Assembly (NCBI RefSeq): GCF_017939745.1
Contig: NZ_JAGKQQ010000001.1
Location: 1,178,001-1,242,000, forward strand
DNA from: Gemmata palustris
Lineage (GTDB): Bacteria > Planctomycetota > Planctomycetia > Gemmatales > Gemmataceae
Length of the DNA stretch: 64,000 bases
Reading direction: 5' to 3'
The number at the start of each line of letters is the position of its first letter. Position 1 is the first letter of the stretch. The notes beneath the pieces were generated by a model. The model was not told where the DNA came from and searched no databases. It saw nothing but the letters and a program-made list of their open reading frames with translations. Below are positions 52,836 to 62,528 of the stretch, piece after piece. Position numbers and translations under genes: made by a program.

Positions 52836-53825
52836 ATGAGTCGGACACAAACCCGCGCCCGTGCCGGGTTCACCTTGATCGAGTTGCTAGTGGTGATCGC
52901 GATTATCGCGATCCTTATCGGGTTACTTCTACCCGCAGTTCAGAAGGTGCGCGAAGCCGCCGCGCGTACCCAGGGCCAGAATAACCTCAAGCAAATGACG
53001 CTCGCTGCGCACAACTATGAGAGCGCGAACAAGAGGCTGCCGAGCTCTTATGGAGACTCCTTGTACACCGGTAAGGATCCGTCCCAGACCTATTACTACA
53101 CCTACGGCGCCGGGTACGTGGGGAACGTGTTTTACGGATTGCTCCCATACGTCGAGCAGGACGCGCATTTCAAGTCCGGCTCCTATTCTGGGACCGGGAA
53201 CATTTACCAGCAGGGGAAGTACACTCTCGGATCGTTTACAGCCAACGTCGCGTGGAAAGCACCCGGAGGGAAGGTGAAGACGTACATCGCCCCGAACGAC
53301 CCGACCATCGACACGGACCCCAAGAACAACAGTCCCGTCAGCTACTTGCCGAACGGTTCGTCCCTGTCCTCCTCCAAGTCGCTCACGAAGTTCAACATCG
53401 GTACCTCGAACGTTGTGATGTTCACCGAGGGGTACACGGTCTGCCAAACCAAGTTCTCGTACTATTGGGACCCGAGCACGAAGTACAACTACATCCGGCA
53501 ACAGGCGTGGAACTTCGGGGACTATTACTCCAAGGGCGAGCCGTACACGCCGGACCCGTACTACACGATGACGCTCTACGTCAACGCGTACACCTACGAC
53601 TACTCGAACGACCAGTACTGGACGAAACCCCCGATCGGCCCGTTCCAAACACGGCCCGCGGCTGCCGACTGTCGGTACGATCTGGCACAGAGCTTCAGTG
53701 CCCTTGGGGTGCTTCAAGTCTCAATGAGCGATGGGAGCGTGCGCGGGGTTCGCCAGTCGGTCGACCAAAACGCATGGCAAGGTGCGATCTACGATTGGAA
53801 TTACGGCAGCACCAATCTCGATTGA
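52836..53825 (+). CDS. DUF1559 domain protein (prepilin-like), copy 3
   Basis: A 329-residue prepilin-like protein: [57 protein letters not shown], and the C-terminal [15 protein letters not shown]. The mature part is very Tyr-rich ([27 protein letters not shown]). It shares the GQNNLKQ and SDGSVRGVR details with copy 2 more than with copy 1, so copies 2 and 3 probably arose by local duplication. ATG 52836 has CGGGAG six bases before it. A strong intrinsic terminator 35 bp after the stop ends the cluster. Confidence 0.94.
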   Translation: MSRTQTRARAGFTLIELLVVIAIIAILIGLLLPAVQKVREAAARTQGQNNLKQMTLAAHNYESANKRLPSSYGDSLYTGKDPSQTYYYTYGAGYVGNVFYGLLPYVEQDAHFKSGSYSGTGNIYQQGKYTLGSFTANVAWKAPGGKVKTYIAPNDPTIDTDPKNNSPVSYLPNGSSLSSSKSLTKFNIGTSNVVMFTEGYTVCQTKFSYYWDPSTKYNYIRQQAWNFGDYYSKGEPYTPDPYYTMTLYVNAYTYDYSNDQYWTKPPIGPFQTRPAAADCRYDLAQSFSALGVLQVSMSDGSVRGVRQSVDQNAWQGAIYDWNYGSTNLD

Positions 53826-53859
53826 TCCGCGAACGCGGTGCTGAATAACCACCTGAAGG

Positions 53860-53892
53860 GCCGGCAGTCGCGACTGCCGGCTCGCTCTTTTT
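53860..53892 (+). terminator. Intrinsic terminator of the DUF1559 cluster
   Basis: GCCGGCAGTCG (53860-53870) is followed at once by its complement (53871-53881); with the centre unpaired as a loop this leaves a 9-bp stem. A CTCTTTTTCCC tract (53886-53896) follows, as expected for Rho-independent termination. Confidence 0.88.
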
Positions 53893-54019
53893 CCCACGTA
53901 CCAAAGTACCCTTCGCAATAGTGCTTCAGGGTGTGTTGTTCCGCGCATCGCGCCCGTCAACGTTTTCCTCTGGTCGGCATCGCTTCCTCGAACGAGAAGC
54001 GATAATTTGGACGACACAA

Positions 54020-54727
54020 TCAGGTGGTTTTCCGGGCGGTGAGAAGTTTTTTCCACCGGGGCGTTGGTTTTGCGTTTTTGGGTGATGGTAATGGTGGATC
54101 TGGTTCTTCCTCGGTATCCTCTTCGTCTTCTTCTTTCGGCTCGGTTGCTGGTTCCAGATCCTTCGTTGACACCGACTGGAGCAAGATGCCGAGCACGACC
54201 AACCCGACCACAACCCCGTTAAGAGCCGCGACGTTCCGCGTGACCCAATCGCCGGTATTAATGCTCCAGAATTGTTCGACCAACAGGGTACTCGCGTGCC
54301 CGGCGAGGAGCACTCCCATGAGACTCGTGAGGAGCATCGTCCAGAGGCGGTAGAGCAACAGCCCAAACAGTCCGCCACAGAGGAACACGGCCCAGAGTTC
54401 TTGGGCTTGAGGGAGCACCCACTGAACCGCGAGCCACGCCCCGCACCCGCCGGCCACGAACGCGAGCACTTTTGCTAATTCCAGTGCCAACAACCCTGCG
54501 GCGACCGCGAGCAAAATACCGACCGCCATCACCTGTGTGCCGCCGCTCGTGCGGCCCGCGTTCAAACCAATTAATCCGGCCGCGAGCGTGATTCCCGCAA
54601 CCACCCAAAACCGGTGCCAGCGCCAGCCGAACAGCCACAGCGCGAAGCCGAGCACGGTAATGGTCCCGGCCATCGCGCCGGTCATTCCGCGGGCTTCGGC
54701 CAGGATATCGGGAGCGATCAGTTGCAC
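54020..54727 (-). CDS. TMEM198/DUF4203-like multi-pass membrane protein
   Basis: A 235-residue protein with six or seven hydrophobic helices (residues about 15-185, for example GTITVLGFALWLFGW, WVVAGITLAAGLIGL, LLALELAKVLAFVAGG). A highly acidic then proline-rich tail follows (EPKEEDEEDTEEEPDPPLPS), ending basic (RWKKLLTARK). The topology and the Gly-rich helices resemble the TMEM198/DUF4203 family, whose role in bacteria is unknown. The start is GTG 54727 (MQLIAPDIL). It is on the opposite strand to its neighbours. Confidence 0.75.
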   Translation of the reverse strand: MQLIAPDILAEARGMTGAMAGTITVLGFALWLFGWRWHRFWVVAGITLAAGLIGLNAGRTSGGTQVMAVGILLAVAAGLLALELAKVLAFVAGGCGAWLAVQWVLPQAQELWAVFLCGGLFGLLLYRLWTMLLTSLMGVLLAGHASTLLVEQFWSINTGDWVTRNVAALNGVVVGLVVLGILLQSVSTKDLEPATEPKEEDEEDTEEEPDPPLPSPKNAKPTPRWKKLLTARKTT

Positions 54728-54941
54728 ATCGCACCGTTCGGAGCAAGAGGCCGTTCAAAAGGTCCGTGTTCAGGCTACGGTCGACCAGTGAAAGCTGTCA
54801 AGCGCCCTCCGGCCCAGCCCGGCCGGGATTCCGGTCGGCGCTAACCGATGTTTCCGGTTGTTTGCAGGTTCCTTTCTCGCGGGGTGCTACAAAGGAATCT
54901 AGCTCGCCATTACGTAGTTGTTCTCACGCCGAGGTATTTTC

Positions 54942-56069
54942 GTGCCCCCGATTCAGTTCGTTGTCGATCGCCGGGACGCCGGGCAGACGCTCGCTGCGGT
55001 GCTCAAATCGCGGTTCGGCATCCCGTGGGCGCAGGCCAAGCGCCTCGTCGCGGGTCGGCACGTCAAAGTGAGCGGTCAGGTCGAGACGGACGTCGCCCGC
55101 CGACTGAAACTCGGTAAGCGCGTCGAACTCGCCGCCGGTACCGTCGAGGTGAAGAAGGCGCCCGGGACCAAAGAGGGCAAAAAGCCGGCGGATCAGAAGG
55201 GAAGGGGTGAAGGGCCGAAGGGGAAAACCGGTGAGAAGCGCGCGGCACCTCTCGCACCCGGGCCACGCAAAGCCGCGCCCAAGGCGCCCGAGCGCAAGAC
55301 CGGTTCGGCTCCTTCGACCGGCCGTTCTCACCCCTCATCTCTCGATCTCGATGCGATCGTCTACGTTGACGACGCGGTGGTCGTCGTGAACAAGCCGATC
55401 GGCTTGACGACGATGCGGCACAAGGACGAGGTCGACGAGTTCGGCGCGCACGGCCAGCGGTTCCTGACGAAAACGCTCGCGGGCATGCTCCCGGCTTTGT
55501 TGGGCGCACCCGACAGGCCGGTGACCGCGGTCCACCGCCTCGACCGCGATACGTCCGGGCTGGTCGTGTTCGCGCGCACGAGCGCCGCCGCCGAGAACCT
55601 CACGAAGCAGTTCCGCAAACACACGACCGAGCGGCGCTACCTCGCGCTCACCCGCGGCGTTCCGAAGTCGGCGCGCATCGCGTCCGTGTTCGTGCCCGAT
55701 CGCGGCGACGGTCGGCGCGGGAGCACAACCGACCTGATCGCGGAGGACGGCAAGCGCGCCGTCACGCACGTTTTTGTGCCGGAGTCGTGGGGCGATTTCG
55801 CCCTTGTGGAATGTCGTTTGGAAACGGGGCGCACGCACCAGGTGCGCATCCATCTGGGGGAAGCGGGCGCGCCGTTGTGCGGGGAAACCGTGTACGACCG
55901 CCCGATTGACGGCAAACCGCGACCCGACGCGAGCGGCGCGAAGCGCCCGATGCTCCACGCGGTACACTTGGGATTCGCGCACCCGGATACGGGTGAGAAC
56001 GTGAACTGGGAAGTTGCGCCGCCGCAGGACTTTCGAGATTTATTGAGCAAACTGCGCGCGGCGAAGTGA
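54942..56069 (+). CDS. RluA-family pseudouridine synthase with S4 domain and basic linker
   Basis: A 375-residue enzyme that isomerises uridine to pseudouridine in rRNA or tRNA. Residues about 1-55 are an S4-like RNA-binding domain (GIPWAQAKRLVAGRHVKV, GKRVEL). The catalytic domain starts near 135 with DAIVYVDDAVVVVNKPIGL and carries HRLDRDTSG (198-206) with the catalytic Asp201, RRYLALTRG and the terminal ETGRTHQVRIHL. Between the two domains are about 70 residues of Lys/Pro/Gly/Ala linker (KGRGEGPKGKTGEKR), far longer than usual and probably disordered RNA-binding. GTG 54942, with GAGG upstream, is preferred to TTG 54918. Target uridine unknown. Confidence 0.92.
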   Translation: MPPIQFVVDRRDAGQTLAAVLKSRFGIPWAQAKRLVAGRHVKVSGQVETDVARRLKLGKRVELAAGTVEVKKAPGTKEGKKPADQKGRGEGPKGKTGEKRAAPLAPGPRKAAPKAPERKTGSAPSTGRSHPSSLDLDAIVYVDDAVVVVNKPIGLTTMRHKDEVDEFGAHGQRFLTKTLAGMLPALLGAPDRPVTAVHRLDRDTSGLVVFARTSAAAENLTKQFRKHTTERRYLALTRGVPKSARIASVFVPDRGDGRRGSTTDLIAEDGKRAVTHVFVPESWGDFALVECRLETGRTHQVRIHLGEAGAPLCGETVYDRPIDGKPRPDASGAKRPMLHAVHLGFAHPDTGENVNWEVAPPQDFRDLLSKLRAAK

Positions 56070-56096
56070 AAACGGTGATTGGACGCGCTGCGGAAC

Positions 56097-56408
56097 CTAC
56101 GACCGGGGCGGTAACTCGCCCTTCTTGATGAGTGCGGCCAGCGCTGCGATGTGCTTGCAGCGGTCCCAGCGCAAGAAGCCCATGCACTCGCACGCCGTGT
56201 CTTCGGGTCGGCCCACGCGGACGTGATACAAATCCCCCTGACCGAGCCGGTGGACCGCGAACCCGCGCCCACCGATGTCGCACCGGATCTCGAGAAACGT
56301 GTAGAACTGGCACGCCCCGTCAATTTCGAGGCAGAAGACGCCCACACCGTCCGCGTTCGGTGGGCGGACGATCCGAACGGTTCGCGCGGGTGCCTTCACT
56401 GTTCCCAT
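56097..56408 (-). CDS. SWIM zinc-finger protein
   Basis: A 103-residue protein ending in a SWIM-type zinc finger: C73-x-C75-x8-C84-x-H86 ([14 protein letters not shown]). The preceding region ([38 protein letters not shown]) is a small beta-rich domain. SWIM fingers bind zinc and often DNA or protein; stand-alone small SWIM proteins recur in planctomycetes. ATG 56408 begins the ordered part; the longer frame to 56552 would overlap dapF. It is divergent from dapF, with a CCCGACC/GGTCGGG inverted repeat (56430-56452) in the gap. Confidence 0.82.
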   Translation of the reverse strand: MGTVKAPARTVRIVRPPNADGVGVFCLEIDGACQFYTFLEIRCDIGGRGFAVHRLGQGDLYHVRVGRPEDTACECMGFLRWDRCKHIAALAALIKKGELPPRS

Positions 56409-56520
56409 AACGGGTATTATTGTCGCGCGCCCGACCCTCTTGGTAGGTCGGGGAGCGGAGATAGCCTGTTCGGCGCGCCCCGGCACCTTACAATTGGGGA
56501 ATACATTCGGAGAACCCGCC

Positions 56521-57381
56521 ATGCGATTCACGAAGATGCACGGCATCGGCAACGACTACGTTTACGTCGATTGCGTGCGCCAGAAGCCGCCCGCGGACCC
56601 GGCGGGGCTGAGCCGCGCGGTCAGCGATCGGCACTTCGGCGTCGGGTCGGACGGACTCATTTTGATCTGCCCCAGCGAGCGCGCGGACGCCCGGATGCGG
56701 ATGTTCAACGCGGACGGGTCCGAGTCCGAGATGTGCGGCAACGGGCTGCGGTGCGTGGCGAAGTTCGTACACGACCACGGCATCGCGACGAAGCCCCGGC
56801 TCGCGATCGAGACCGGCCGCGGAGTGCTGACGGTCGATCTCGAAGTGCAATCGGGCAAGGCCGTTCGCGTGCGCGTGAACATGGGTGAACCGATCCTCGA
56901 GTCCGCCAAGATTCCGACCACACTCCCCGGCGACCCTCCCGTGAACGTGCCGATCACGTTCGACCACCCGCAGGGGCAACTCGAAGTGACCTGCGTGTCA
57001 ATGGGCAACCCGCACGCGGTCGCGTTCGTTGACGAAGAGTGGTTGCGCGCCGGGGACCGGGATCTCGTGGCGACCGTGGGGCCGAAAATCGAGAACCACG
57101 CGGCGTTCCCTCGGCGCATCAACGCACATTTCGTGAAGGTGCATTCGCCCAACGAAGTCACGATGCGAACGTGGGAGCGGGGCAGCGGGATCACGCTCGC
57201 GTGCGGTACCGGGGCGTGTTCGGTGTGCGTGGCCGGGGTGCTGACCGGGCTGACGGGCCGGAAGCTCCTCGCTCATTTGCCCGGCGGCGACCTCGAACTG
57301 GAATGGTCCGAGGCCGACAACTGTGTGTACATGACCGGCCCCGCCACCGAGGTGTTCACCGGTGAGTGGCCGACCGCGTGA
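56521..57381 (+). CDS. dapF: Diaminopimelate epimerase
   Basis: A 286-residue cofactor-independent racemase converting LL-DAP to meso-DAP, for lysine and for peptidoglycan. The two catalytic cysteines are present: Cys72 in EMCGNGLRC and Cys228 in [21 protein letters not shown] opens the fold and TYERGSG appears as TWERGSG. The length is normal. ATG 56521 has GGAG eight bases upstream. The last codon overlaps the start of the following glycosyltransferase gene (GTGA at 57378-57381). With murB in the same window, it fits a peptidoglycan-making planctomycete. Confidence 0.96.
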   Translation: MRFTKMHGIGNDYVYVDCVRQKPPADPAGLSRAVSDRHFGVGSDGLILICPSERADARMRMFNADGSESEMCGNGLRCVAKFVHDHGIATKPRLAIETGRGVLTVDLEVQSGKAVRVRVNMGEPILESAKIPTTLPGDPPVNVPITFDHPQGQLEVTCVSMGNPHAVAFVDEEWLRAGDRDLVATVGPKIENHAAFPRRINAHFVKVHSPNEVTMRTWERGSGITLACGTGACSVCVAGVLTGLTGRKLLAHLPGGDLELEWSEADNCVYMTGPATEVFTGEWPTA

Positions 57382-59225
57382 GTTCCTCCCTTCCTCCTGA
57401 GCCCGACCGCGGTTACGTCATCCCGGCCCGGTGGTGGTCGTGGATCGGCGCGCCGGAGGCGCGCGCCGCGCTCGTTTGGCTCGCCGTTCTGGTCACCAGC
57501 GCGGTGTTCACCTACCGTGCTTTCGTGTGGTTCGCGAACCCACCGGACGCCCCGCCCGAGCGCCAGCGCGCGGACGGGAGCGCCGGGCACGCGCAGGTCG
57601 ACTTCGGCGGGCAGTGGCTCATGGGGCGCATGATCGTCACCGGGAACGGGCGCGCGCTTTATCACCGGCAGCGGCAGTGGAGCGTGCTCCGCGCCGGGTA
57701 CCCGGACTCGGCCGAGGCGCCGGCCCAGCGCAACGGACCGACGCTCGCGCACCCGTTCGCGACTTCGGCGCGCCCGAACGAGACGATGGCGCACGACGCC
57801 GACAATTTGATGGGCTGGTTCATGGGGGTCGAAAACGACCCGGCGTGGGATTGGAAAACTGTGGGCGGGGCCGCGGTCGCGCCGCTCTCGCAACCGCTCA
57901 CGGGCAACCCGTTCGTCGCGGTCGCGCTGGAGAAGCAGGCGACCGATTCGGTTTCGCCGCGGATCGTTGAGGCCGTGAACAAGCCGTCCGTCGGGGGGCC
58001 GCTTTACCCGCCCGTTCACGCGCTCTTCTATGCGCCGCTCGGGTTGATCGAGAACCCGCAGCACGCGTACCGCACATTTCAGGCACTCAGCCTGTTCGTG
58101 ATTCTGCTGAGTGGTCTGGGCGTGAAGGTTCTTTCGCGCGGGCGCGTGTGGTGGTCGGTCGCGACCCTCTGCATCCTGTTTTTCCCGGGCACGCGGGGCG
58201 CGATCGACCTCGGCCAGAACCCGGCGCTGTCGCTGTGTACCCTCGTGTGGGGGTGGGCACTGACCAGTCGCGGGTACCCCGTGGCCGGCGGGATGGTCTG
58301 GGGGCTGTTGGCCTTCAAACCGGTTTGGGCGATGGCCTTCTTTCTGGTGCCGCTTCTGATGCGGAACTGGCGATTCTGTGTCGCGATGGTGCTCACCGGT
58401 GCGGCACTGGGCGCGATCACACTTCCCCTCGTTGGGCTGCAGAGTTGGTTCGAGTGGCTGGAGGTCGGGCGCTCCGCGTCCGAGCTTTACAAGGTCAACG
58501 ACAACTGGATTCACCTGAGCCGCGATCTGCACGGCATCCCGCGGCGCGTCCTGCACGACTTCAGCAAGCCGGAAAAGGAGCGCGAGACCGCACTGGCGAA
58601 CGGACTGGCCTGGGGCCTCTGGGCAGTCGTGTTCGGCGGGACCGCGCTGATCTACCTGACCCGCGGGGACCGAACGCGCGGAACCGGGCTGAGTGCCGGG
58701 TTTCTGTTTCTCGGCGCGTACCTGACGTGCTACCGCTTCATGTACTACGACGTGCTGCTCGGAGCGGTCGCGGTGGCGGTGCTACTTGCCGAACCGCGGC
58801 ACTTCCTGCGGACGAGCGCGTTCGGGCTCGTGCTCGGGAAGATCGATCCCGGGCTCCCAACGAAGCGCGAGTTGGTTCCACCCGCGCGCGCGTTGCAACC
58901 GTTTGGCGCGCGAATGCTCGGGTACGTGAACTCGTTCCCGTTCACGGTCTTGGTGCTGCTCTTCCTGTTAGAGAACTCGTTGAGCGGGATGAATCTGGAG
59001 GCGACCGTCGGGTTCGGCTACTTCGCAACCCCGCCAACGGAACCGGGAGGCGGAGCCACGCCACGACTGAAGGCCGACACGGGTGCGAAGTACCCCCTGG
59101 ACACATTTCTGCTGCTCGCGCTGTGGGCGTGGTGCGCTTGGCGCGTAATCCGGGGTGACGAGCGCAGCGAAAGTGGCACTTTCAGTGTTTCGGGAGTGAG
59201 CGCCCGCGACGGAGCCACGAACTGA
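57378..59225 (+). CDS. GT87 / DUF2029-like membrane glycosyltransferase
   Basis: A 615-residue membrane protein with about ten hydrophobic helices. The N-terminal loop carries the usual acidic/His patch after helix 1 ([20 protein letters not shown]), and the family pattern [19 protein letters not shown] precedes a helix; this is the GT87/DUF2029 signature. [17 protein letters not shown] and [18 protein letters not shown] follow. GT87 enzymes transfer sugars from polyprenyl-phosphate donors to lipids or glycans at the membrane. GTG 57378 overlaps the dapF stop, so translation is coupled; an in-frame GTG at 57366 also exists. The acceptor is unknown. Confidence 0.85.
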   Translation: MSSSLPPEPDRGYVIPARWWSWIGAPEARAALVWLAVLVTSAVFTYRAFVWFANPPDAPPERQRADGSAGHAQVDFGGQWLMGRMIVTGNGRALYHRQRQWSVLRAGYPDSAEAPAQRNGPTLAHPFATSARPNETMAHDADNLMGWFMGVENDPAWDWKTVGGAAVAPLSQPLTGNPFVAVALEKQATDSVSPRIVEAVNKPSVGGPLYPPVHALFYAPLGLIENPQHAYRTFQALSLFVILLSGLGVKVLSRGRVWWSVATLCILFFPGTRGAIDLGQNPALSLCTLVWGWALTSRGYPVAGGMVWGLLAFKPVWAMAFFLVPLLMRNWRFCVAMVLTGAALGAITLPLVGLQSWFEWLEVGRSASELYKVNDNWIHLSRDLHGIPRRVLHDFSKPEKERETALANGLAWGLWAVVFGGTALIYLTRGDRTRGTGLSAGFLFLGAYLTCYRFMYYDVLLGAVAVAVLLAEPRHFLRTSAFGLVLGKIDPGLPTKRELVPPARALQPFGARMLGYVNSFPFTVLVLLFLLENSLSGMNLEATVGFGYFATPPTEPGGGATPRLKADTGAKYPLDTFLLLALWAWCAWRVIRGDERSESGTFSVSGVSARDGATN

Positions 59226-59269
59226 GCCGGCCCGGTACCTAGAGGTGGCTCCTGGGGCGATCAAGGGCA

Positions 59270-60052
59270 CTACTTTCCGCGCAGCGCGTCGAGCGCGGCT
59301 CCGATATCCTCGGCGCGCATAAGCGATTCGCCTACGAGTACCGCCCGCGCGCCGGCCGAGCCGAGCCGTACCAAGTCCGCGTGCGTCTTGATGCCGCTCT
59401 CGCTCACAACGACGCGATCAACGGGGATCTTCGGCAACAGTTCCAGTGTGTGTTCCAGGCGCGTCTGGAACGTGCGCAAGTCACGGTTGTTGATACCGAT
59501 GATCGCGGCGCCACAATCCAGAACGCGCGGCAACTGGTCCGCGTCGTGCAATTCCACGAGCGTGTGAAGCCCCAGCGCGGTGGCCTGCTTCTGGAGTTCC
59601 GCGAGCCGCTCCCCGGGCAGGCACTCCGCGATGAGTAGCACTGCGTCCGCACCGGCGCACCGGGCTTCGAGGAGCTGGTACCGATCGAGGATGAAGTCCT
59701 TCCGCAACACCGGGCACGCGACCGCTGCTTTCACGTCGGTGAGGTACTGTAACTGACCCTGGAAGTAGTCCCGATCGGTCAGCACGCTGATCGCCGCGGC
59801 GCCGTGCTGTTCGTAAGTGGTCGCGATGCGCACCGGGTCGAAGTCGGCACGGATCACACCCGCGGACGGCGACGCCTTTTTCACTTCCGCAATGAGGGTG
59901 ATGGACCCCAGTCGGCGGACCGCGCTCTTGAAGTCGCGGGTCGGTTCGGTGTCGAATGCGCGGCGCTCGAGTTCGATCTCAGGCACTGCGGCTTTCGCGG
60001 TCGCAATTTCGCTACGCTTTGTTTCAACAATTTGGTCGAGGATACTTGGCAT
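59270..60052 (-). CDS. trpC: Indole-3-glycerol phosphate synthase
   Basis: A 260-residue (beta/alpha)8 enzyme that closes CdRP to indole-3-glycerol phosphate in tryptophan synthesis. Signatures: LIAEVKKASPSAGVI with the catalytic Lys, VLTDRDYFQG, LRKDFILDRYQL with the second Lys, IGINNRDLRTF and VVSESGIKTHADL, then GESLMRAEDIGAAL. The length is standard. ATG 60052 begins MPSILDQIVETKRSEI, the normal N-terminus; the upstream frame to 60334 is not conserved. No other trp biosynthesis gene is adjacent, so trpC is an orphan here. Confidence 0.96.
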   Translation of the reverse strand: MPSILDQIVETKRSEIATAKAAVPEIELERRAFDTEPTRDFKSAVRRLGSITLIAEVKKASPSAGVIRADFDPVRIATTYEQHGAAAISVLTDRDYFQGQLQYLTDVKAAVACPVLRKDFILDRYQLLEARCAGADAVLLIAECLPGERLAELQKQATALGLHTLVELHDADQLPRVLDCGAAIIGINNRDLRTFQTRLEHTLELLPKIPVDRVVVSESGIKTHADLVRLGSAGARAVLVGESLMRAEDIGAALDALRGK

Positions 60053-60684
60053 AAGATGTATTTCCCCTGATTTTCCTGGTTTTGGCGGCTTAAAATGCTG
60101 TGGAATGCACGGTATCGGCACCGCTTCAACCGCGGTTTGAACATGAGCCATCCAAGCCGCATGTGATTCCGCGAGCAGACCCGTTGGTGGGTGACGACAA
60201 TCAACGATGCACAGGTTTGAAAAAGACGAGACGGCCGCTCGGCCCGTGTGGTCGGGTCCAGTTTTTGGCTTGTCCTGCACCCGTGTGTTGCATTCCCACC
60301 AACGAGATTCCACCCAACGGCTCGTCGTCAGCACCCTCGCGACAATACCGACGTTCGCGCGGAAAGCTGCTGGCGGCGCTCGATCACTTTCCGGTCGCGT
60401 TCTTTGATCCGTTCGGCACCGACCTCATGTCCGTCGCCGGACCGGACTCTCATTGATACCTATCCCGCCATCCGGACGGTGTCGGTTGTATCGCGGAACG
60501 GGGTTCACCGAGGGCTCGTTCAAGAACGGCCGGGGGCAGACGACTACGGGGGAATGTACGGATAAACTGAAGCATAATCTATGCGGTCGCACAGACAGCC
60601 AGGACTTATCTCGAGTGGAAATTGTGGGTCGTAAAATGACACAACCCCTGGTTTTAACCAGGGGTTGTGGGGGTCGCAGTCATG
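60053..60684. other. Intergenic region between trpC and tRNA-Pro
   Basis: About 630 bp. Short frames here (for example 60100-60456) have no family features and poor starts, so I do not annotate a gene. The region must contain the trpC promoter; the tRNA terminator hairpin is at 60641-60668. Confidence 0.5.
60641..60668 (-). terminator. Terminator hairpin downstream of tRNA-Pro
   Basis: ACAACCCCTGGTT (60641-60653) and its exact complement (60656-60668) form a near-continuous palindrome. On the minus strand it begins 16 nt after the tRNA 3' end and is followed by GTCATTTTACG, a short T-tract. Confidence 0.8.
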
Positions 60685-60759
<75 letters not shown>

Positions 60760-60776
60760 ATCCGTCCGACACCTGC

Positions 60777-60805
60777 TTTGTAATCCTTTGACCCCGAAAC
60801 GGCAA
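60777..60805 (-). promoter_or_regulatory. Promoter of tRNA-Pro
   Basis: On the minus strand TTGCCG (60805-60800), an exact 17-bp spacer and TACAAA (60782-60777) match -35 and -10 boxes at 4 of 6 each, ending 17 bp before the tRNA 5' end. The spacing is that expected for a housekeeping-sigma tRNA promoter. Confidence 0.6.
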
Positions 60806-60991
60806 CCGCATTGCGTCACTTGCCCGGTCCGGTCGCGCCGAACGGCCGGCGCCTTTGATTCGCGAAGGAGCCGGGCGCTCCCTTGCAACCCGCCAACCCG
60901 CTCGTTAGCCTGAAGAAGTTGCAACCAACGAGAACGCGCTCAGCACCGTTCTAGTCGTAGCCCATCACTACCTCACGGTTCGGGGAAACCG

Positions 60992-62434
60992 ATGACGCTC
61001 GCTCGTTACACCGCTTGGACACTGCTCGTTGGCGCCGGGTTCGCGCTCTGGTCCGCCCCCGCGCGCGCCCAGCAGCCCGCTATTCCCGTGCCCGACAGCA
61101 GCCTGTCGTCCGTCATCGTGGGGTACCGCGATATTCCCCGCGGCGGAATTACCAACGAAGATCTGAAGGCCGCGCGAGAGAACTTCGCCAAGTTCGCGAA
61201 ATACTACGCGGACGTAATCGCGCACCCCCTCGTGTACGCGATCCCGCAGGACTTCAAACCTCCCACTCCCACGACCCGGCACCTGGCCATTGACGGGCAG
61301 TACGGGCTCTTGCAAGATCTGAGCCGGTTCCTGAAAGAGCCGGGGCCGAGCGATCCGAAGGTCGGGCCGGACCAAGCCGTTTACATCCGCGAACTCGGGG
61401 CGGCGCTCGACGCGGAACTGAAGAAATTGATCGAGGGCAGTGACTCGGAACGGAGGATCGTCCGCGTCAACGCGGCGCGCGTCCTGGCCCATGTCTGCAA
61501 GGGGGGGGCACCGGCCCACTACGCAACTCTCACGAGCCTGTTGGGGAACGCGAACACTCCGACCGAGGTCAAGTACCACTTGTTCCACGCCGCCGGGAAC
61601 TTGCTCGCCGCCCACGACCCGAACTGGCTCAACAGCCGCACGCACGTCCGGCAGATCGACGAGCCGAACGTGGTCAGCGCCCTGGTGAAAGTGCTCCAGG
61701 ACTGCATCAACAACCCGGTCCTACTGTTCGCCGGTTTGCCCGAGAACAAGGTGGAAAAGGCCACCCCGGACCAACTCGCGGTGATCGGGCTCGTGCGCCG
61801 ACAGGCGATCAAGGCCCTGGCCCAGGTACGTTTTGTGGCCCTGCCCGGGGTTAACGGGGCGCCCCTTTACCCGGCGCACACGCTCGCGCGCGTCGCGCTA
61901 AGTGACCCGGCCCTGGTGCCCGCTCCCGGACCGGCCGACGCGGGTGAAGCCGTGATCGGGCTGTGCAACATGGCGCCCGTCGAACTCAAGAACGGGCGCG
62001 CGGTCCCCATGAAGTACAACGCGGACGCGGCCGTCGAAGCGATTACCGCGGGGCTCATCACGTTCGCCGAGCCGCGCGCGAGTGATGCGTTCGACCGCCG
62101 GCTCCCGTGGCGCTCGTATGGGCTCCGCATCGCAGAGGCGATGCGCAACTGGCGCCCGCTCTTCGACCCCGATTTCGATCCCACGCAGCCGAACAAATTC
62201 AACGCCAGCTCGGTACCGCCGGTCGTGGACGATTTGTTCAAAGACGTGGTCCCGAACGTCCTCGCCCCGATGGACAAAGTGGATAGCTCGGGGAAACCCG
62301 ACATCGGCTCGAAGGTGGACATTGAGGGCCTGCGAAGGCGCCTCTCGGCGATCCGCGAGAACCCGAAGCGCAGTACGACGCTGCTCCCTGACAACAAGCA
62401 AACGGCGATCGATTTCGCGCCCGTGAAAAAGTGA
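60992..62434 (+). CDS. Exported HEAT-like protein of unknown function
   Basis: A 480-residue exported protein (leader MTLARYTAWTLLVGAGFALWS, cut near ARAQQ). A helical repeat-like body follows: ERRIVRVNAARVLAHVC, HYATLTSLLGN, VKYHLFHAAGNLLAAHDP, VSALVKVLQDC and RRQAIKALAQVRFVAL read as HEAT/armadillo-like helices. The C-terminal 120 residues include LPWRSYGLRIAEAMRNW and a Lys/Arg-rich tail. No enzymatic motif. ATG 60992 precedes the leader. It ends 94 bp before the next exported protein and may be transcribed with it. Confidence 0.78.
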   Translation: MTLARYTAWTLLVGAGFALWSAPARAQQPAIPVPDSSLSSVIVGYRDIPRGGITNEDLKAARENFAKFAKYYADVIAHPLVYAIPQDFKPPTPTTRHLAIDGQYGLLQDLSRFLKEPGPSDPKVGPDQAVYIRELGAALDAELKKLIEGSDSERRIVRVNAARVLAHVCKGGAPAHYATLTSLLGNANTPTEVKYHLFHAAGNLLAAHDPNWLNSRTHVRQIDEPNVVSALVKVLQDCINNPVLLFAGLPENKVEKATPDQLAVIGLVRRQAIKALAQVRFVALPGVNGAPLYPAHTLARVALSDPALVPAPGPADAGEAVIGLCNMAPVELKNGRAVPMKYNADAAVEAITAGLITFAEPRASDAFDRRLPWRSYGLRIAEAMRNWRPLFDPDFDPTQPNKFNASSVPPVVDDLFKDVVPNVLAPMDKVDSSGKPDIGSKVDIEGLRRRLSAIRENPKRSTTLLPDNKQTAIDFAPVKK

Positions 62435-62528
62435 CGTAACGAGCCGCGCGTTTTGCGTTGCTTGCGGGCGCGCCGCGGGGGAGAATACACATCATTTTGC
62501 GGGCCGTACCCGCGTGGAGGGAAATTCG

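Noticed and set aside
60100-60456. A plus-strand 118-codon frame between trpC and tRNA-Pro.
   Set aside because: Cys/Pro/Arg-rich translation with no domain, no good ribosome binding site, and it covers the expected trpC promoter region.
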